Positions 45,462 through 57,566 of a DNA stretch of 64,000 nucleotides are shown piece after piece. A program made the translations under genes and the position numbers. The DNA is taken from positions 24,895,310-24,959,309 of the forward strand of contig NC_068352.1 of assembly GCF_014633365.1 (NCBI RefSeq), given 5' to 3'. The notes beneath the pieces are model-generated. The model was given only the letters and a program-made list of their open reading frames with translations, had not been told where the DNA came from and ran no database searches. The first letter of the stretch is position 1. Each line of letters opens with the position of its first letter. The DNA is from Diospyros lotus. Its lineage: Eukaryota > Streptophyta > Magnoliopsida > Ericales > Ebenaceae.

Positions 45462-45800
45462 TGTGATCAAATAGATGATCAGACGGTATTTTGTGATCTA
45501 ATTAAGCTAAAATTTGGATGGTTCATTCGAAACTCGTGGTTCTAGAATCTAAATGGTGGAGATCTGATTTAAAGGCCTGGATCCTTGGGAATTATCTTGT
45601 GGTTCGACTCTGATTTCAATTTTTACCTAGACAATTGTGATCAAATAGACAATCAGACGGTGTTTTGTAATTTGATTGAGCTAAAATTTGGAGAGTATGT
45701 TCTAGACTCATGGTTCTAAAATGTGGAGATCTAATTTGGAGGCCAGATCCTTGGAAATCAAGCAGTTTTTGTATTGCTTTGTGGTTCAGTTTGTTCTTCT
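45462..45800 (+). repeat. two-unit tandem repeat, period 174 bp
   Basis: Units start TGTGATCAAATAGA at 45462 and 45636. They share CAGACGGT(A/G)TTTTGT, GAGCTAAAATTTGG and GGAGATCTAATTTGGAGGCC-like blocks in the same order at roughly 80 percent identity. A smaller direct repeat (TCAATAATGGTTG) lies just upstream at 45210 and 45246. Otherwise 44200-47640 shows no gene I can support. Confidence 0.65.
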
Positions 45801-47643
45801 TTTAATTCTTTTATTATTTTATTGATTTGAGATAAGTTTGATTTTGTGTTTTGTCTTTTATCTCTTATAATTCAAATTTAATAATATTAGTGGAATTTTT
45901 AGATAAGTTTCGATCTCATAATTTTGGATTTTGTTAAATGGCTAGAATCTATCCATATAAAAAATTATTTAATGTTTGTTTTAATGATATTTAACAAAAT
46001 AAAAAAATAATTTTAATCTTATAAAATAAATTTAAATTGTGACAGAAAAATATATTGTTGGTAAATAAAATAATAAATAACAAAATTATTTAATATCAAT
46101 AATTGAAATAATTAAAAAATATAATTCTATCCGGATAAATTTTATCTAAATAAATTTATTGCATAATTTTTACTCCTTACATTGAAGGAGAATTTTCACG
46201 TAAATTTGTTCTCTCCTTTATTTTTGTAATTATATTTGGTATTTGGTTGATTGTTTTGTTTCCTTACAAGTTAAGGATATAGAGTAAATTGATCCCAACA
46301 TCAACTTCATCCGGTGTTTGATAGGAGGCATGGCTGTCAGCTCGAGCACCCTCGTCTTTCTGTTGCCATTCACTAGCATGGCGTCCAATTTATTCAGAAA
46401 ATTGAAAGTTGATTTGCTAATAATTAAATCAAAAAGTTCAATCAGAAGGCATGAATCATCTCTCTCTCAATATATCTATATATATATATATCGATCTGTA
46501 TTTTATATCTCTCAATAATGGTATTGGGGTCAATTTGATGCAAATAAGTACAAATGTAACCTGAATGGAATATATGATTAGAGTTTTAGTTCTTAGAACA
46601 AAAGTCAAGTAGTTGAGTCATGATAAATTAAGATTCACACTAATAAGTCATGGATTCGATTCTTTGTCGTATGCAATATGACAAAATCTTTACTTATAAT
46701 TTATTTATTTTGTCAAAATTAAGAAGACAAATAATAAAGAATCGTGTAAAAATAATAATCCCAAGATTTTATTTTTAGGTGGATGAGGTAATGTTTCTAT
46801 TCTCCTCTCCCCGCCCTCTCTGCTTTTATTTCCAACGAGGCGGCGATGAAACTTTATCAAGTGATTGCTGGGTTTAGCAATTGAACCTTAGTGGCTGGCC
46901 GTAGGGGGTATAGTGATCAATTTTTAAGGGTGAGGTGGTTTTTATGGAGTATTTTATTTATAATTAGGACAGATTTCAAGAGTATTTTAATTTTACGTTC
47001 TTTGATCAAAACCAATTTTAATTTTTGATACGCGAAGACTTGATAATGGATGGTTTCATAGTTCTAAATTCAAAATTATTTTGTGATTTAATTCACCAAA
47101 AATCATTCAACTCTTCTCCTCTCCCATGCATGCATGCGTGCATCTGTTCTGGGAAATCTAAAGCAGTCCTTCCACTTGTTGAACTCAAATTGTTAAGGGT
47201 TGCTTCGGACTTATATGTTGAAAATTTTGATTAGAGTTGGCTTGGGATTATTAATACAAATTTTAACTCAACTTATATATATTGACCCAAATCCAACCCA
47301 TTGATTTATTATGACTAACCAGTAATATGTTATATAATATACTACTAATTATTTAAAAGTTAGGCATCATGTTTGTTTGATGGTTAGTTTTATCAAATCA
47401 ATTTTGGTTTTTATTTTGACTCCTCGTACGTACCCGCAATGTCAAAGAATAGGTGGCAATAAATTGATTTGCCATTAACATTGTTGGGACTTTGCATCCA
47501 ATAGTTTATATTTCATTTTTTTTTTTGTCTCTTCCCTCAATTATTCTTTCATAAATCATTTCACAGTAATATATTATTAATATAATAATAGAATGATCAG
47601 AGACTGAATATGAAATCGGAGTAGAAGCCTGGAAAGGGCGTGC

Positions 47644-47649
47644 CACGTG
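47644..47649. promoter_or_regulatory. G-box (CACGTG) upstream of NDB1
   Basis: GCCACGTGTAGC, a core CACGTG palindrome about 190 bp before the NDB1 start codon. Binding of bZIP or bHLH factors is known for such boxes in plants; use here is inferred from position only. Confidence 0.45.
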
Positions 47650-47836
47650 TAGCTCTCTGCCTCACAAGCCACGAAGCAGGGGAGCTTTTAGACATCGGAC
47701 TGTCAAAACACACCACCGTATCCATTTCCTCTACGAGTACAAATCCCATTCACCCTGCCTGCACTGCACGCACCTGCAGATTACAGTTAGGTTCCATTCA
47801 CTTGTTTGGAACAACAATAATTCAACCCAGGGAAAC

Positions 47837-50800
47837 ATGACGGTTTTCTCCTCCTTCAGCAGAGCGTTCCATGCCCACTCCTCCTCCAAGCTTCTGGTTC
47901 TCTTCTCTGTCAGGTTCTCGATCTTCTCATTTGATCCGCAATTCATTGAATTTTCATCGATTAGGGGGGATATAGTTTTTAGTTCATTTCATTTCTTGAT
48001 TAAACCGGATCTTTTGGGTTTTTCTTCTTGGGGTTTTGATGCTTCGGGACATTGATGATTGGTTTTCTTGGTGTTATTTTCATGCGGGGTTTGACTGTTT
48101 GGTGAAGCCGAGTGTTTTGTGGGTTTCTGGAGATAACAAGAAAATGTTCGTTGTTTTGTTCTTTTGTGCGGGAGATAGTCACGTGATCCATTATGAGGAT
48201 TTGGGACGGGCTAATTTAAACGTATATATTATGTGTCACCTGAACTTCTCCTTTTTTAGTAATTGTTTGATTGATCTGCGCAATAAGCTTGACGAGTTAG
48301 TTCCATATGAGAATGTCAATGAATTAGTGCCATCAGAATCAATTAGGTGTTGCTCATTCATGTTTCCGAGTACAGGGTACGAATTTTTATACCATGATGC
48401 AGATACCTATTGCTCTATAACATATGAAATACAGATTATGATTCCTAGTTGGAACCTGTGTTAATCTATTTTCAAGATGTTGCTACTCGGTCGAAAGTAA
48501 AAGCAAACCAAATAGACCAAGAAGAAAAGGCCACAGACACTTTGGCTACTTAATTCTATGTTTCAAGGTTTTACCTATTGCTCGGGGGAACATCTGACTG
48601 TGATACCCAAATGAAGGCAAGGTGATTAGACAAAACTATTGGATCAAATTGGAGAGAACATTCTGTTGCTCTTAGCTCAAAACATTATAATAAGGTGCTT
48701 CAGGTTCCTAGGTATCGGACCCAAGCACATGGTTTGCATTATTGATCTGTTTAGTCATTCGGTCTCAACCGAAGGCATACCCATCTTGTGATGGCTCATG
48801 CCTACAACATGACATAAGTTCATAGTTATCTACATTGGGCTATAGAGCTTCTACCTTATTTATTGCTAAATGTTTATACTCTCTTTAACTGTTGGCGTGT
48901 GCCGAGTCATTTAACAAGCATAGACCATAGGTCTTGTCTGGTTGGAGAGGCACACAGTGTGCATTTGTTACATTTATTGCATGTAAGAAGGTGCTTCACC
49001 ATGTTCCTATGTATTAGGCCCGGGAACAGAGGGTGTGTGGTTGATTGGTTGAGTCATTCAATCTGACCAAATGCATTTCCATGTTGCGTTGTGTTAGAAA
49101 TGTAGTTAACAAAACTCAAGAATGTCAACACTATGGTGAAAATGATGATTTTGGATGAGCAACATAAATGCCTAGTCTTGTGTAATTGGTCTGTTGCTCC
49201 CTTTAATTGCTTAAGAAAATCAGTCCTCCTGCTTGAATGACCCGTGCAATATGATCAGTTGGTCCTTATTTTAGGATATGCTAATGTTTTGAGGCTATCG
49301 CAATAAATATGATCAACATATGAACTAAGAAGTTCTGTATCTAGTTTCTTAGTAAAATTGATGATTCTTCTAAATTCTTTATCAACATGGTTCTGATTTT
49401 CGGTTGTAGCTATTCTTATGGGGAATAGTACTTTTTACCATCTTTTCTTGTTATGCAGTAGTGGAGGCCTTGTGGCATTATCGGAGTCACAGGCAGAAAG
49501 TGACAGGCCCAATGCTGAGCTTTGTCAAACAGAATCCAAAAAGAGGGTGGTGGTGCTTGGGACAGGCTGGGCCGGCATTAGTTTTCTTAAGGGTCTGAAT
49601 AGTTCAATGTATGATGTTCAGGTGGTTTCTCCTCGTAACTATTTTGCATTCACTCCTTTGTTACCTAGCGTCACATGTGGAACAGTGGAGGCACGGAGTA
49701 TCGTGGAGCCAATTCGAAATATGATAAAGAAGGTCAAAGCAAGTCAGTTTTATGGCATAAGAATTATTCAAAGAACATATATATTTCTTGGGCTTGCGAT
49801 AATTGCTAAGTATCACTCTAGGTTTTTATTGACATAATTGCAGTGTATCATTTGCTTGATTTATTCAAGGAATTTTTCTCATGCAGTTCTGTTTTCCCCC
49901 TGACAGAGAAGTGTTGACATTAACTTTTGGGAAGCAGAATGTCTCCAGATTGATGCAGAGAATAAAAGAATTTTCTGTCGTTCTAATCTGGATGAGAACT
50001 TAGTGGGAAATAATGAATTCTACCTAGAATACGATTATCTTATCATTGCAGTTGGTGCTCAAGTAAATACTTTTAACACACCTGGTGTCTCAGAGTACTG
50101 CTATTTTCTGAAGGTACATTGTTCCTTTCTTCATTCACGATTGTCTCTAGCATGATGTGTGTGTGTGTGTGTGTATATGCATGCGAGATATATATAAGAT
50201 ATTAGAGATGGTTACTTGTTATTGTCTGTAAGATTTTTTCATGATCTGTGTATCTTTGAATGTTTTAAGAAGACAAAAATTCTCTGGAAGATTAATTTCA
50301 ATTAGGCTCTTCTGGAAGTTTTGGACCTTACTGTTATTAAAAAAGCTATGAACTTTCATTCAGGAAGTAGAGGATGCTCAAAGGATCCGCAGGAGTGTGA
50401 TAGATTGTTTTGAAAAGGCTGTACTTCCTGGCCTGAGTGAGGAAGAGCGAAGAACAAACGTCCACTTTGTTATTGTTGGTGGGGGTCCAACTGGTGTGGA
50501 ATTTGCTGCAGAGCTGCATGACTTTGTCCAGGAAGACTTGATCAAGTTGTATCCTTCAGTTAAAGATCTAGTGAAGATAACAGTTATTCAATCGGGAGAT
50601 CACATCTTAAACACGTAAGAATATAGCACTCTAGGATAAATTTTAACATTGTATTTGTATCTGAACATATTGTGATGGAGTACTGTGGTTTCTTGATAAC
50701 TGTAATAGCTCTATGCTTACTTTTCTTAGTTCCCCATCTTGAATGTGTTGGAAATTAGAACTTTAATCCCGTATCATTTCGAGTAAATTACATTGAACTC

Positions 50801-53800
50801 ATCAGAGATTTACTGAAAAGTGATACAGTAGCCATTATGGTCTCAAAATTACTCTGTCCTCCCTTGGTCTGAACATTCTGAACCTTTCAGTTAAGAAACC
50901 TTTATCATCTAATGAATTTTGGCTAAATCCCCTACTGATTGTATTAAATCTGAACATATTAATTACTTTTCCTGGATAAGAAGTCCTTTTATTTTGGCAT
51001 TTCCTTCCTTCTTGTATTACTACATATATGACTTTGCATAAAGTGGACGTGAAGGCTAGTAGCCAAGTGCAATGAAAGGAATGGGAGATTGTTGAGAACA
51101 TTTTATTTTTCTAGCACACCTACTCTTCTTGTTTCACAAGTCTGTATTTTAGGTCCGGGAAAAGAAAGAGCTCCAGTCAGATCTCTTCCTCCTGGGAAAA
51201 CTGTATCATATGATAGGCAGGTAAAAGGCCTCAAGCATTGTACTTGATGTCCTTCTGTTTTGGGTCTTAAGTTGTTTGCACGGTAGCTTTCCCTGCATTC
51301 AATTTTCATATCCATGCTTTAGTATCTCAACATTCTTTACCTTTCATGCTGACCTGTGGACATGTCATTGCTTAACTGGCTAGCATTCTTCACCATGCAT
51401 GGTTGTGCGGTTTGTTCTTAAGTTCCTAATCTTCAAACTGCTTTCACATCTGAAAAAGGACAGAATAATTTTTCTATAACAATTTTGGAGAAATAAATGC
51501 AAGAAAGGACATGAATTGGCAAGGTAAGTACAGACTTTATTGCTGCAGACTTTGAATAGAGAGACAAAATTGCTTTGTTCAGCTTTGGTTTTGAGAGTTT
51601 ACAACCAAATCTTAAGCATGAAGAGTAATAGCTAACTCCATGCACTCAGGCTTGGAATTAATGTGCTTGACTGGCCCTTTATTTGTAAACATCTTCCTAT
51701 TTTTTCAAAAGGGATCTTTAGTGAACTATTCTTCTCTCTCTTTGCTGGAGTTTAAGGGCCTGTTCAGTTCTAGAGAACATTTTCTATTTTTTCAATTCCA
51801 AATTTCTATTGAATGGTTGAATCGTCAATTAGTGAATAGAAAACTCAATTTTCTAATTTTTCAATGTTATATTATGAACTGGAAAACATAAAAAAAAATG
51901 TTTTCTAAATTTTCTAGAAATGATTGCTATTGCTTTTTGAAGCATAAAATGTTAGAGCATGTTTAGTTGTAAAATTGGAGTTGTGATTAGAAAATGTTCC
52001 CTTTTGAGATTGTAATGACAAATAGATGAGAAATGCTTTTGGTGAACTTTTCTCACTTGTCCATTTGCTGGTGGAAACTCAAGCTGTGGCTATAAATTGA
52101 GAAGCCTTGCAATTTCTTTTATTGCTTTGTGTCCAGCTTCCTTGCAGAAGATATGGCCATGGATAGAGAAGATTGGAGACCTAGAGTACATGTAGCCGAG
52201 ACCACCTTGTGGGAATAAGGCTTGTGTTGATGATTTGTTTAGCTTCCTTGCCTTTGAATATTACAAATCAACTAGTCTATAATCAATCCTTTTAGGTTAT
52301 GGCAATTTATTTTACATCATACTGTTTCTATCTTGCAAGCAAAGGTGAGATTAGAAGTTGAAGGCTCAAACGATTTCCTTTTTGGGGGGTTTCTGTAGGT
52401 TTGATGAAAGAATTAGTTCATTTGCTGAACAAAAATTTGGGAGGGATGGCATTGAAGTTTTAACTGGATCTCGGGTTATAAGTGTTTCTGATAAACTTAT
52501 TAACATGAAGATGAAAGGAGAGGTTTTGTCCATGCCGCACGGAATGGTGGTTTGGTCAACTGGAGTTGGGGCTCGTCCAGTTGTGAAGGACTTCATGGAA
52601 CAAATTGGCCAGGTTTTGTGTAAATGCATCCGTCATTTTGATAGGTTACAGAATATTTATTTTTATTGCTTGTTCTATGAATCATAATTAGCACTTTATG
52701 ATGCATGAGGACTCGAATTCCAGAAGAATTTTACTTTTGAGTTCATATATAAGCAAACTTTAATTAGCAATGTTCACGTATGGCCTTTATGCAGGGTAAT
52801 AGACGTGTTCTAGCCACCGATGAATGGTTGCGAGTAAAAGGTTGCCGAGATGTGTATGCTCTTGGAGATTGTGCTACTGTAGATCAACGTAAAATCATGG
52901 TATGTAGCCTCATACTTGTTTGCTTAGTGTATTAGCTAAGTTACGGCTGTGAGAAGCCTAGGGATTTGCTTCCTATTTTGATTTTATTTTGGTTTTAGCA
53001 ATTAGATTTAGATAATTTAGATTGGGATATATTTGGTTATCTTGCTATTTCGATTTGTTTCTGTTTTTGTTAGATAATTATAGATATTATAGATTGGATT
53101 GGAATCATATTGGATTTAGATTCTTACGCATACTGTAGTTAGGTTTACTTTTGGCCTAAGGCTTATGATGATGTAACTTTTTATTCAGCTCTTAATTGTT
53201 AAATATATTGGTATTGGTTTTCCTCTCTTGGTTATTTTTTCTCCTCTTCTTCTCTCTTGTGGCTTTGCTTCTTCTCTAACTTCTTCTTCTTCTTTCTGTC
53301 TCTTGTCTTTCTTCCCAACTTTTTTGCAATTTTTCCTATTGTCTCATCAATTTTGGATGAGTTCTTTTTCCCACCAAGGGAGAAACATATCGATGTGTTT
53401 CCTATTTTGATTTTAGAAATTAGATTTAAATTTAGATTAGGATTTATTTTGTTATGTTGCTATTTTGATTTGTTTCCATTTTTGTAGATAACTATCAATA
53501 TTATAGGATATGGATTGGAACACTATGGTTAGGTTTACTTTCGGCCTATAAATAAGGCTCATGATGTAACATTTTTATCAGCTCTTAATTATTGGATGCA
53601 TTGGTATTGATTTCCTTTCTTGGCTCTTTTTCTGATTTTATTTTGGTTTTAGAAATTAGATTTAGCTTAGGATTTTATTTTGTCAACTTGTTATTTTGAT
53701 TTGCTTTTATTTTTGTTAGATAATTATAGATATGATAGGATTTGGGTTGGAATCATATTAGGATTTAAATTCCTAAGCATGCTATAGTTGGTTTACTTTT

Positions 53801-55749
53801 GGCCTATAAATAGCGTTCATGATGTAACTTTTTGTTCAGCCCTTGATTATTGAACATATTGGTTTTAATTTCCGCTCTTGGCTCTTCTTTTTTCTTCTCT
53901 TCTTTCTTGGCTTTACTACTTCTCTAACTTCTTCTTCTATCTCTTCCCAACTTCCTGCAATTGTTCCTACTGTCCCCCATCAGAAACAAGACACTGCCTA
54001 TTCTGCTAATTGCAGATTTTACGTACTTTCTTTCTTTCTACATCTTATGGTGAATATCCCTGCATGTAATTTGATTGAATAATGGTGACGCTCAAAACTC
54101 ATTTTCTAGTGGTTTGATAAGTTTTTCCTTTTTAGCTTTGATGAGATTTTACCATCACATAAGACTCCAAACGAACTTCTCCATTTTAAACATCTTGCCT
54201 CAATTTTGTGTCACATCAATGTCTTAATATTCCTATGGATCATTAATATTCGAGAAAATTTCTTCTAGGCCCTTAAATTCAAGTCTGATATATGTTGGAA
54301 CGGGTAGAAGGAATGCCTGAAATTAAAGGGATAAGGTGGCTGTCAGAGACAAGATAATTTTCCAAGATTAAAGGGATAAGGCAGTTTAGGAGATAAGATA
54401 AGTTTGTAAGATTAAGGGGATGAGGCAGTTTGAACGAAAAAGATAACTCCGGAAATTTTAAATTTCAGTTGATTTGTTTTATCTTTTAAGTCTAATTTAA
54501 ATCTGTTACTGATTTTTAGGAAATAGTTTAGATGGTTTCTTGTATATATATGTACATACCATACTTGAATTCAATAAATATTCAAGGTAAGCTTTCCTAT
54601 GATTCAGCTTATTTCAATATATTTTGAATTACCTTCTTGATCCTAGCCCTAGGTCTTTAGTAATCAGATCAAATGAATTGATTTCCTCATCATCAACCAT
54701 ATACTATAACAATACTGCACTTGATTTAACCATGTTATAGGAAGATATCTTGACCATATTTAAGGCTGCTGACACGGACAACTCTGGCACCCTAAGCATG
54801 GAAGAATTTCAAGCTGTAGTTGAAGACATCCTTGAAAGGTATCCCCAAGTGGAACTCTTTTTAAAGAGCAAGCATCTGCCTCACGTGACAGATCTCCTGA
54901 AAGATGCCGAGGGAAATGAAAGACCAGAAGTTGATTACGAAGAGTTCAAGTCTGCCCTTAGTCTCGTTGATTTGCAGACAAAGTGTCTTCCTGCAACTGC
55001 TCAGGTACTTGGGATGTTCGTTTCTTGGTTAAAATTTGGAGACCAAAAAACTTTGTAAATGGCTTTCTGCCAATCACCAGAACTCATTAACTCGGCCATT
55101 TCTCATTTTGGCGTCATATATAGGTTGCTGCTCAACAAGGTGCATATCTTTCCCGGTGCTTTAATCATCGGAAGCAATGCGAAACTAATCCAGAAGGCCC
55201 TCGCCGCTTTAGACTTTCTGGGCGCCATCAATTCCATCCATTCCAGTAATCAAACCATTTGCGTTCTTCTCTTTTAATTTCCTTTTTCTTGCTACCTAAA
55301 GCATGAACTGTCATCTTAATTGCTGATAACTGTCCTGGGGACCAATTTCTTACCCATTTGATGACTGCCGGAAACTTCTTGATGACTCGCCGGAAACTTC
55401 TGTTCACTAGGTACAAGCATCTTGGACAATTTGCAACTCTTGGTGGGGAGCAGGCGGGAGCTGAGCTACCCGGAGACTGGGTTTCTGTGGGTCACAGCAC
55501 CCAGTGGCTGTGGTACTCTGTATATGCAAGGTGACATTAACGTTGCCCAAATCAAACTCTTTTCTCTTTATTTGTTACATTCAGCACACTAGAATTGATT
55601 TAACCAACCCTATGTAATAAGATAAAGGCTTGATATGTATTATTGTTGTTATTACATTTAGCAAGCAAGTCAGCTGGCGTACAAGGTTCTTGGTGGTTTC
55701 TGACTGGACGAGGAAATTCATTTTTGGCAGAGATTCCAGCCGTATCTGA
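47837..55749 (+). CDS. NDB1: external type II NAD(P)H dehydrogenase, EF-hand, NDB1 type
   Basis: Ten exons: 47837-47913, 49459-49732, 49907-50113, 50364-50614, 52399-52612, 52795-52899, 54741-55004, 55124-55245, 55411-55530 and 55662-55749. All introns are GT-AG, all phases join, 573 aa. The enzyme oxidises cytosolic NAD(P)H and passes electrons to ubiquinone without proton pumping, at the outer face of the inner mitochondrial membrane. Seen: FAD-binding GTGWAG (60-65), NAD(P)-binding GGGPTG (225-230), YALGDCA (362-368) and a canonical EF-hand loop [12 protein letters not shown] (387-398). At the end of the second nucleotide fold the residue is Gln262 ([11 protein letters not shown]), as in NADPH-using NDB1, where NADH-using members have Glu. 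The protein ends SRI, a PTS1-like tail also reported for NDB1. AATAAA at 55838. Start chosen by the exon-1 splice and by N-terminal similarity to known members. Confidence 0.92.
52140..52225 (+). mobile_element. RTE LINE 3' fragment in NDB1 intron 4
   Basis: Reads [19 protein letters not shown], a decayed form of the RTE end TKDRNTWKSRIHVADPT followed by the GTGGG(A)ATAAGGCTT motif and a short TTGATGATTTG tail. 5'-truncated, same strand as the gene. Confidence 0.65.
52975..54010 (+). repeat. three LTR-like tandem units in NDB1 intron 6
   Basis: Units begin at about 52975, 53401 and 53633 with TTTTAG(A/C)AATTAGATTTA. They share TAGATAA(T/C)TAT, GGATTGGAA-CA-TAT, GGTTTACTTTTGGCCTA, CATGATGTAACTTTTT and CAGCTCTTGATTATT. 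Units 2 and 3 carry GGCCTATAAATA, a TATA-type box. Units 1 and 3 also share a CT-rich tail (CTTCTCTAACTTCTTCTTCT); unit 2 lacks it. The layout suggests LTR copies that recombined, but no 5-bp duplication was found. Confidence 0.6.
54117..54270 (-). mobile_element. RTE LINE internal fragment in NDB1 intron 6
   Basis: The plus-strand text (GATTTTACCATCACATAA, CTTCTCCATTTTA, CTTGCCTCAATT, CCTATGGATC) follows 10340-10460 of the RTE in the same orientation, so it is antisense to NDB1. It corresponds to the RTE stretch HRIKAGWLKWRN...LCDGKIPLKLKG. No tail or target duplication visible. Confidence 0.65.
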
Positions 55750-55913
55750 AGCGACAACTGGGCGGGGCTCTTTGTTTTTTCTGAAGCTTTGATGCTTCTG
55801 CATTTCTGTAGAATAACACTGTTGATTTATGATTCAAAATAAATTGATATATTTTATATACATTTGGATTTCATTTCATGTGCATTTCATTTGCATTTGG
55901 TTTATATATATTA

Positions 55914-56520
55914 TGTTAAGTGGTCGGTTATTTTTTAAGCCCTTGATCATCACCTTGAAAACCCTCAATTCAAGGGCTGCCATCATTTTCCCCCTTTTGC
56001 ATATAAGGGCATCCCAATTGGCAGATTGAGACACTATTTTTGCACACAAACAGAAGAGAACAAGAACCCTAGAAGCGAGAACGAAAAGAACTCGATGATC
56101 GGAAAGAAGATCAACGCAAGGTGAATCTGATTTCTACTCCTTGTAAGTGTGAATCACTTGTTAGTTTGATTGTTTGGGAGAGGGATTGGTGAGATTGAAT
56201 GCTGGGTTGCACGGTTATTGAGCGATGTACTCTGTTGCGTTTATATCATTTGTGTTTTTTGATTTGCGAGTTGTCGTGAGATTTCTTGTATATCTCTATA
56301 ATCCATTGTCTATTATTAGTGGATTGACTAGGGTGAAGTTCTGTCGTGAGTAGGATCGTTTTGATCTAAACACATAAACGTTGTGTTCATTTTTCTGTTT
56401 GCGTTGTGTGTGTTGTGTTCGTATTTTCGTTTCTTTAATTTTGTTTCGATGTAGATCTTGGTACTGTCGTAGTTTGGTTATGTGTTTATTTTCACAGATA
56501 TTAATAAGGGGTATCAGAGC
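55914..56520 (+). repeat. probable copia element C 5' LTR and leader
   Basis: A possible LTR starts TGTTAAGTGG at 55914. GGTATCAGAGC at about 56509-56519 is a primer binding site that matches 11 of the usual 13 bases. The LTR end could not be placed. Downstream, 56520-57146 is leader with two related stretches (GTAAGTGTGAATCACTTG at 56140 and GTAAGTGTAAATCACTTG at 56824) and long T runs. No gene in this part. Confidence 0.5.
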
Positions 56521-57146
56521 TACTCTAAGGCGAACCAGGTTGCGTGCTGTAAGATCCATCGGAGATCAAGATCTAAGAATAAAGAAGCCTGAAGGCGATC
56601 GATAAATCCAAAGGTCGCGTCGTTCAAGGAAGATTGGAGGCCGCAATCGGCTTCTGTCTTTGTAAGTATCATTTTTTTTTTTTTTTTGCCTTAATCCTTT
56701 ACTTTGTTCTTGAGTTTTAAATCAAAACCAAGATAGGGTTGGACGACAACCATTGTTCTTTACTTTCTGGTTTGATTATCTATCTTGCGTTGTTTATTAC
56801 CTCATTTTCGTTTACTTCTTGTTGTAAGTGTAAATCACTTGATTGTGTGTAAGAGATTGGTAAAATTGATTACGCATTATTGCTCGGTATATTTGGAGAA
56901 TAGTAATATGTTTTTTTTTAATGTTCTTGAAATTTCCTTTGAAACCTAGTTAGGGTTATAAGGATTTTAGTGAGCATTTTACTTATTCTTGATCCAATTT
57001 TTTTTTTTTTTTTTGTTGATTCCTTTTCTTTTGTTGTCCGTGTTCTATATATGCCATTTTTCTAGTGTTGTTCTTGTTCCATTTCTTTTTTTTTTTTTTT
57101 TTGTTGCTGTGGTTTCTTTTGTTTTTTCTTATAAGAACTAAACCAA

Positions 57147-57566
57147 AGATGACACCTATGAAAGTGGAACTCGAAAAGTTTGACGGCCACGGGGACTTTC
57201 ACATGTGGTAGAGAAAGATGAAGGTTGTGTTGGTCCAACACTGATGTGCGGCCTTGATAGAATAGAAGGAAGGTAAGAAAAAAAAGGAAACACTGAAGGC
57301 AATGACTGATTAGGAGAGGCAAGACATGGATGAGTTGGCATTCAGCCTCCTTATACTAAATCTCACCAATAATGTCCTTGGGTAAGAAAGCAACGAGGAA
57401 ACTGCTGCAAAGGTATGGAGTAAATTAAAGTCTTTGTATATGGTTAAGTCTATGTCAAATAAGATATATATATCTTAAAGAACAACTCTTTAGTTTTAAG
57501 ATGGATCCTTTAAGAACCTTAGAAGAAAAATTAGATGATTTCAAAGTTACCACCATAAGTCTAGCA
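57147..57566 (+). pseudogene. copia element C: gag N-terminal part
   Basis: Decayed copia gag (UBN2-like): TPMKVELEKFDGHGDFHMW, RKMKVVLVQH, MDELAFSLLILNLTNNVLG, AAKVWSKLKSLYMVKSMSNK and LKNNSLV, with six or more stops. The frame stops at the solo LTR (57567) and resumes at 60366. Confidence 0.8.

Noticed and set aside
46610..46670. tRNA-like B box (GGATTCGATTC)
   Set aside because: No cloverleaf and a weak A box; at most a SINE trace, boundaries not visible.
48036..48464. 142-aa open frame after NDB1 exon 1
   Set aside because: Lies in intron 1 (47914-49458), overlaps no conserved domain, and exon 1 splices cleanly to 49459.
51740..51960. MITE-like text (GGGCCTGTTCAGTT and GAGCATGTTTAGTTG)
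   Set aside because: The two similar stretches are in direct, not inverted, orientation and no target duplication is visible.
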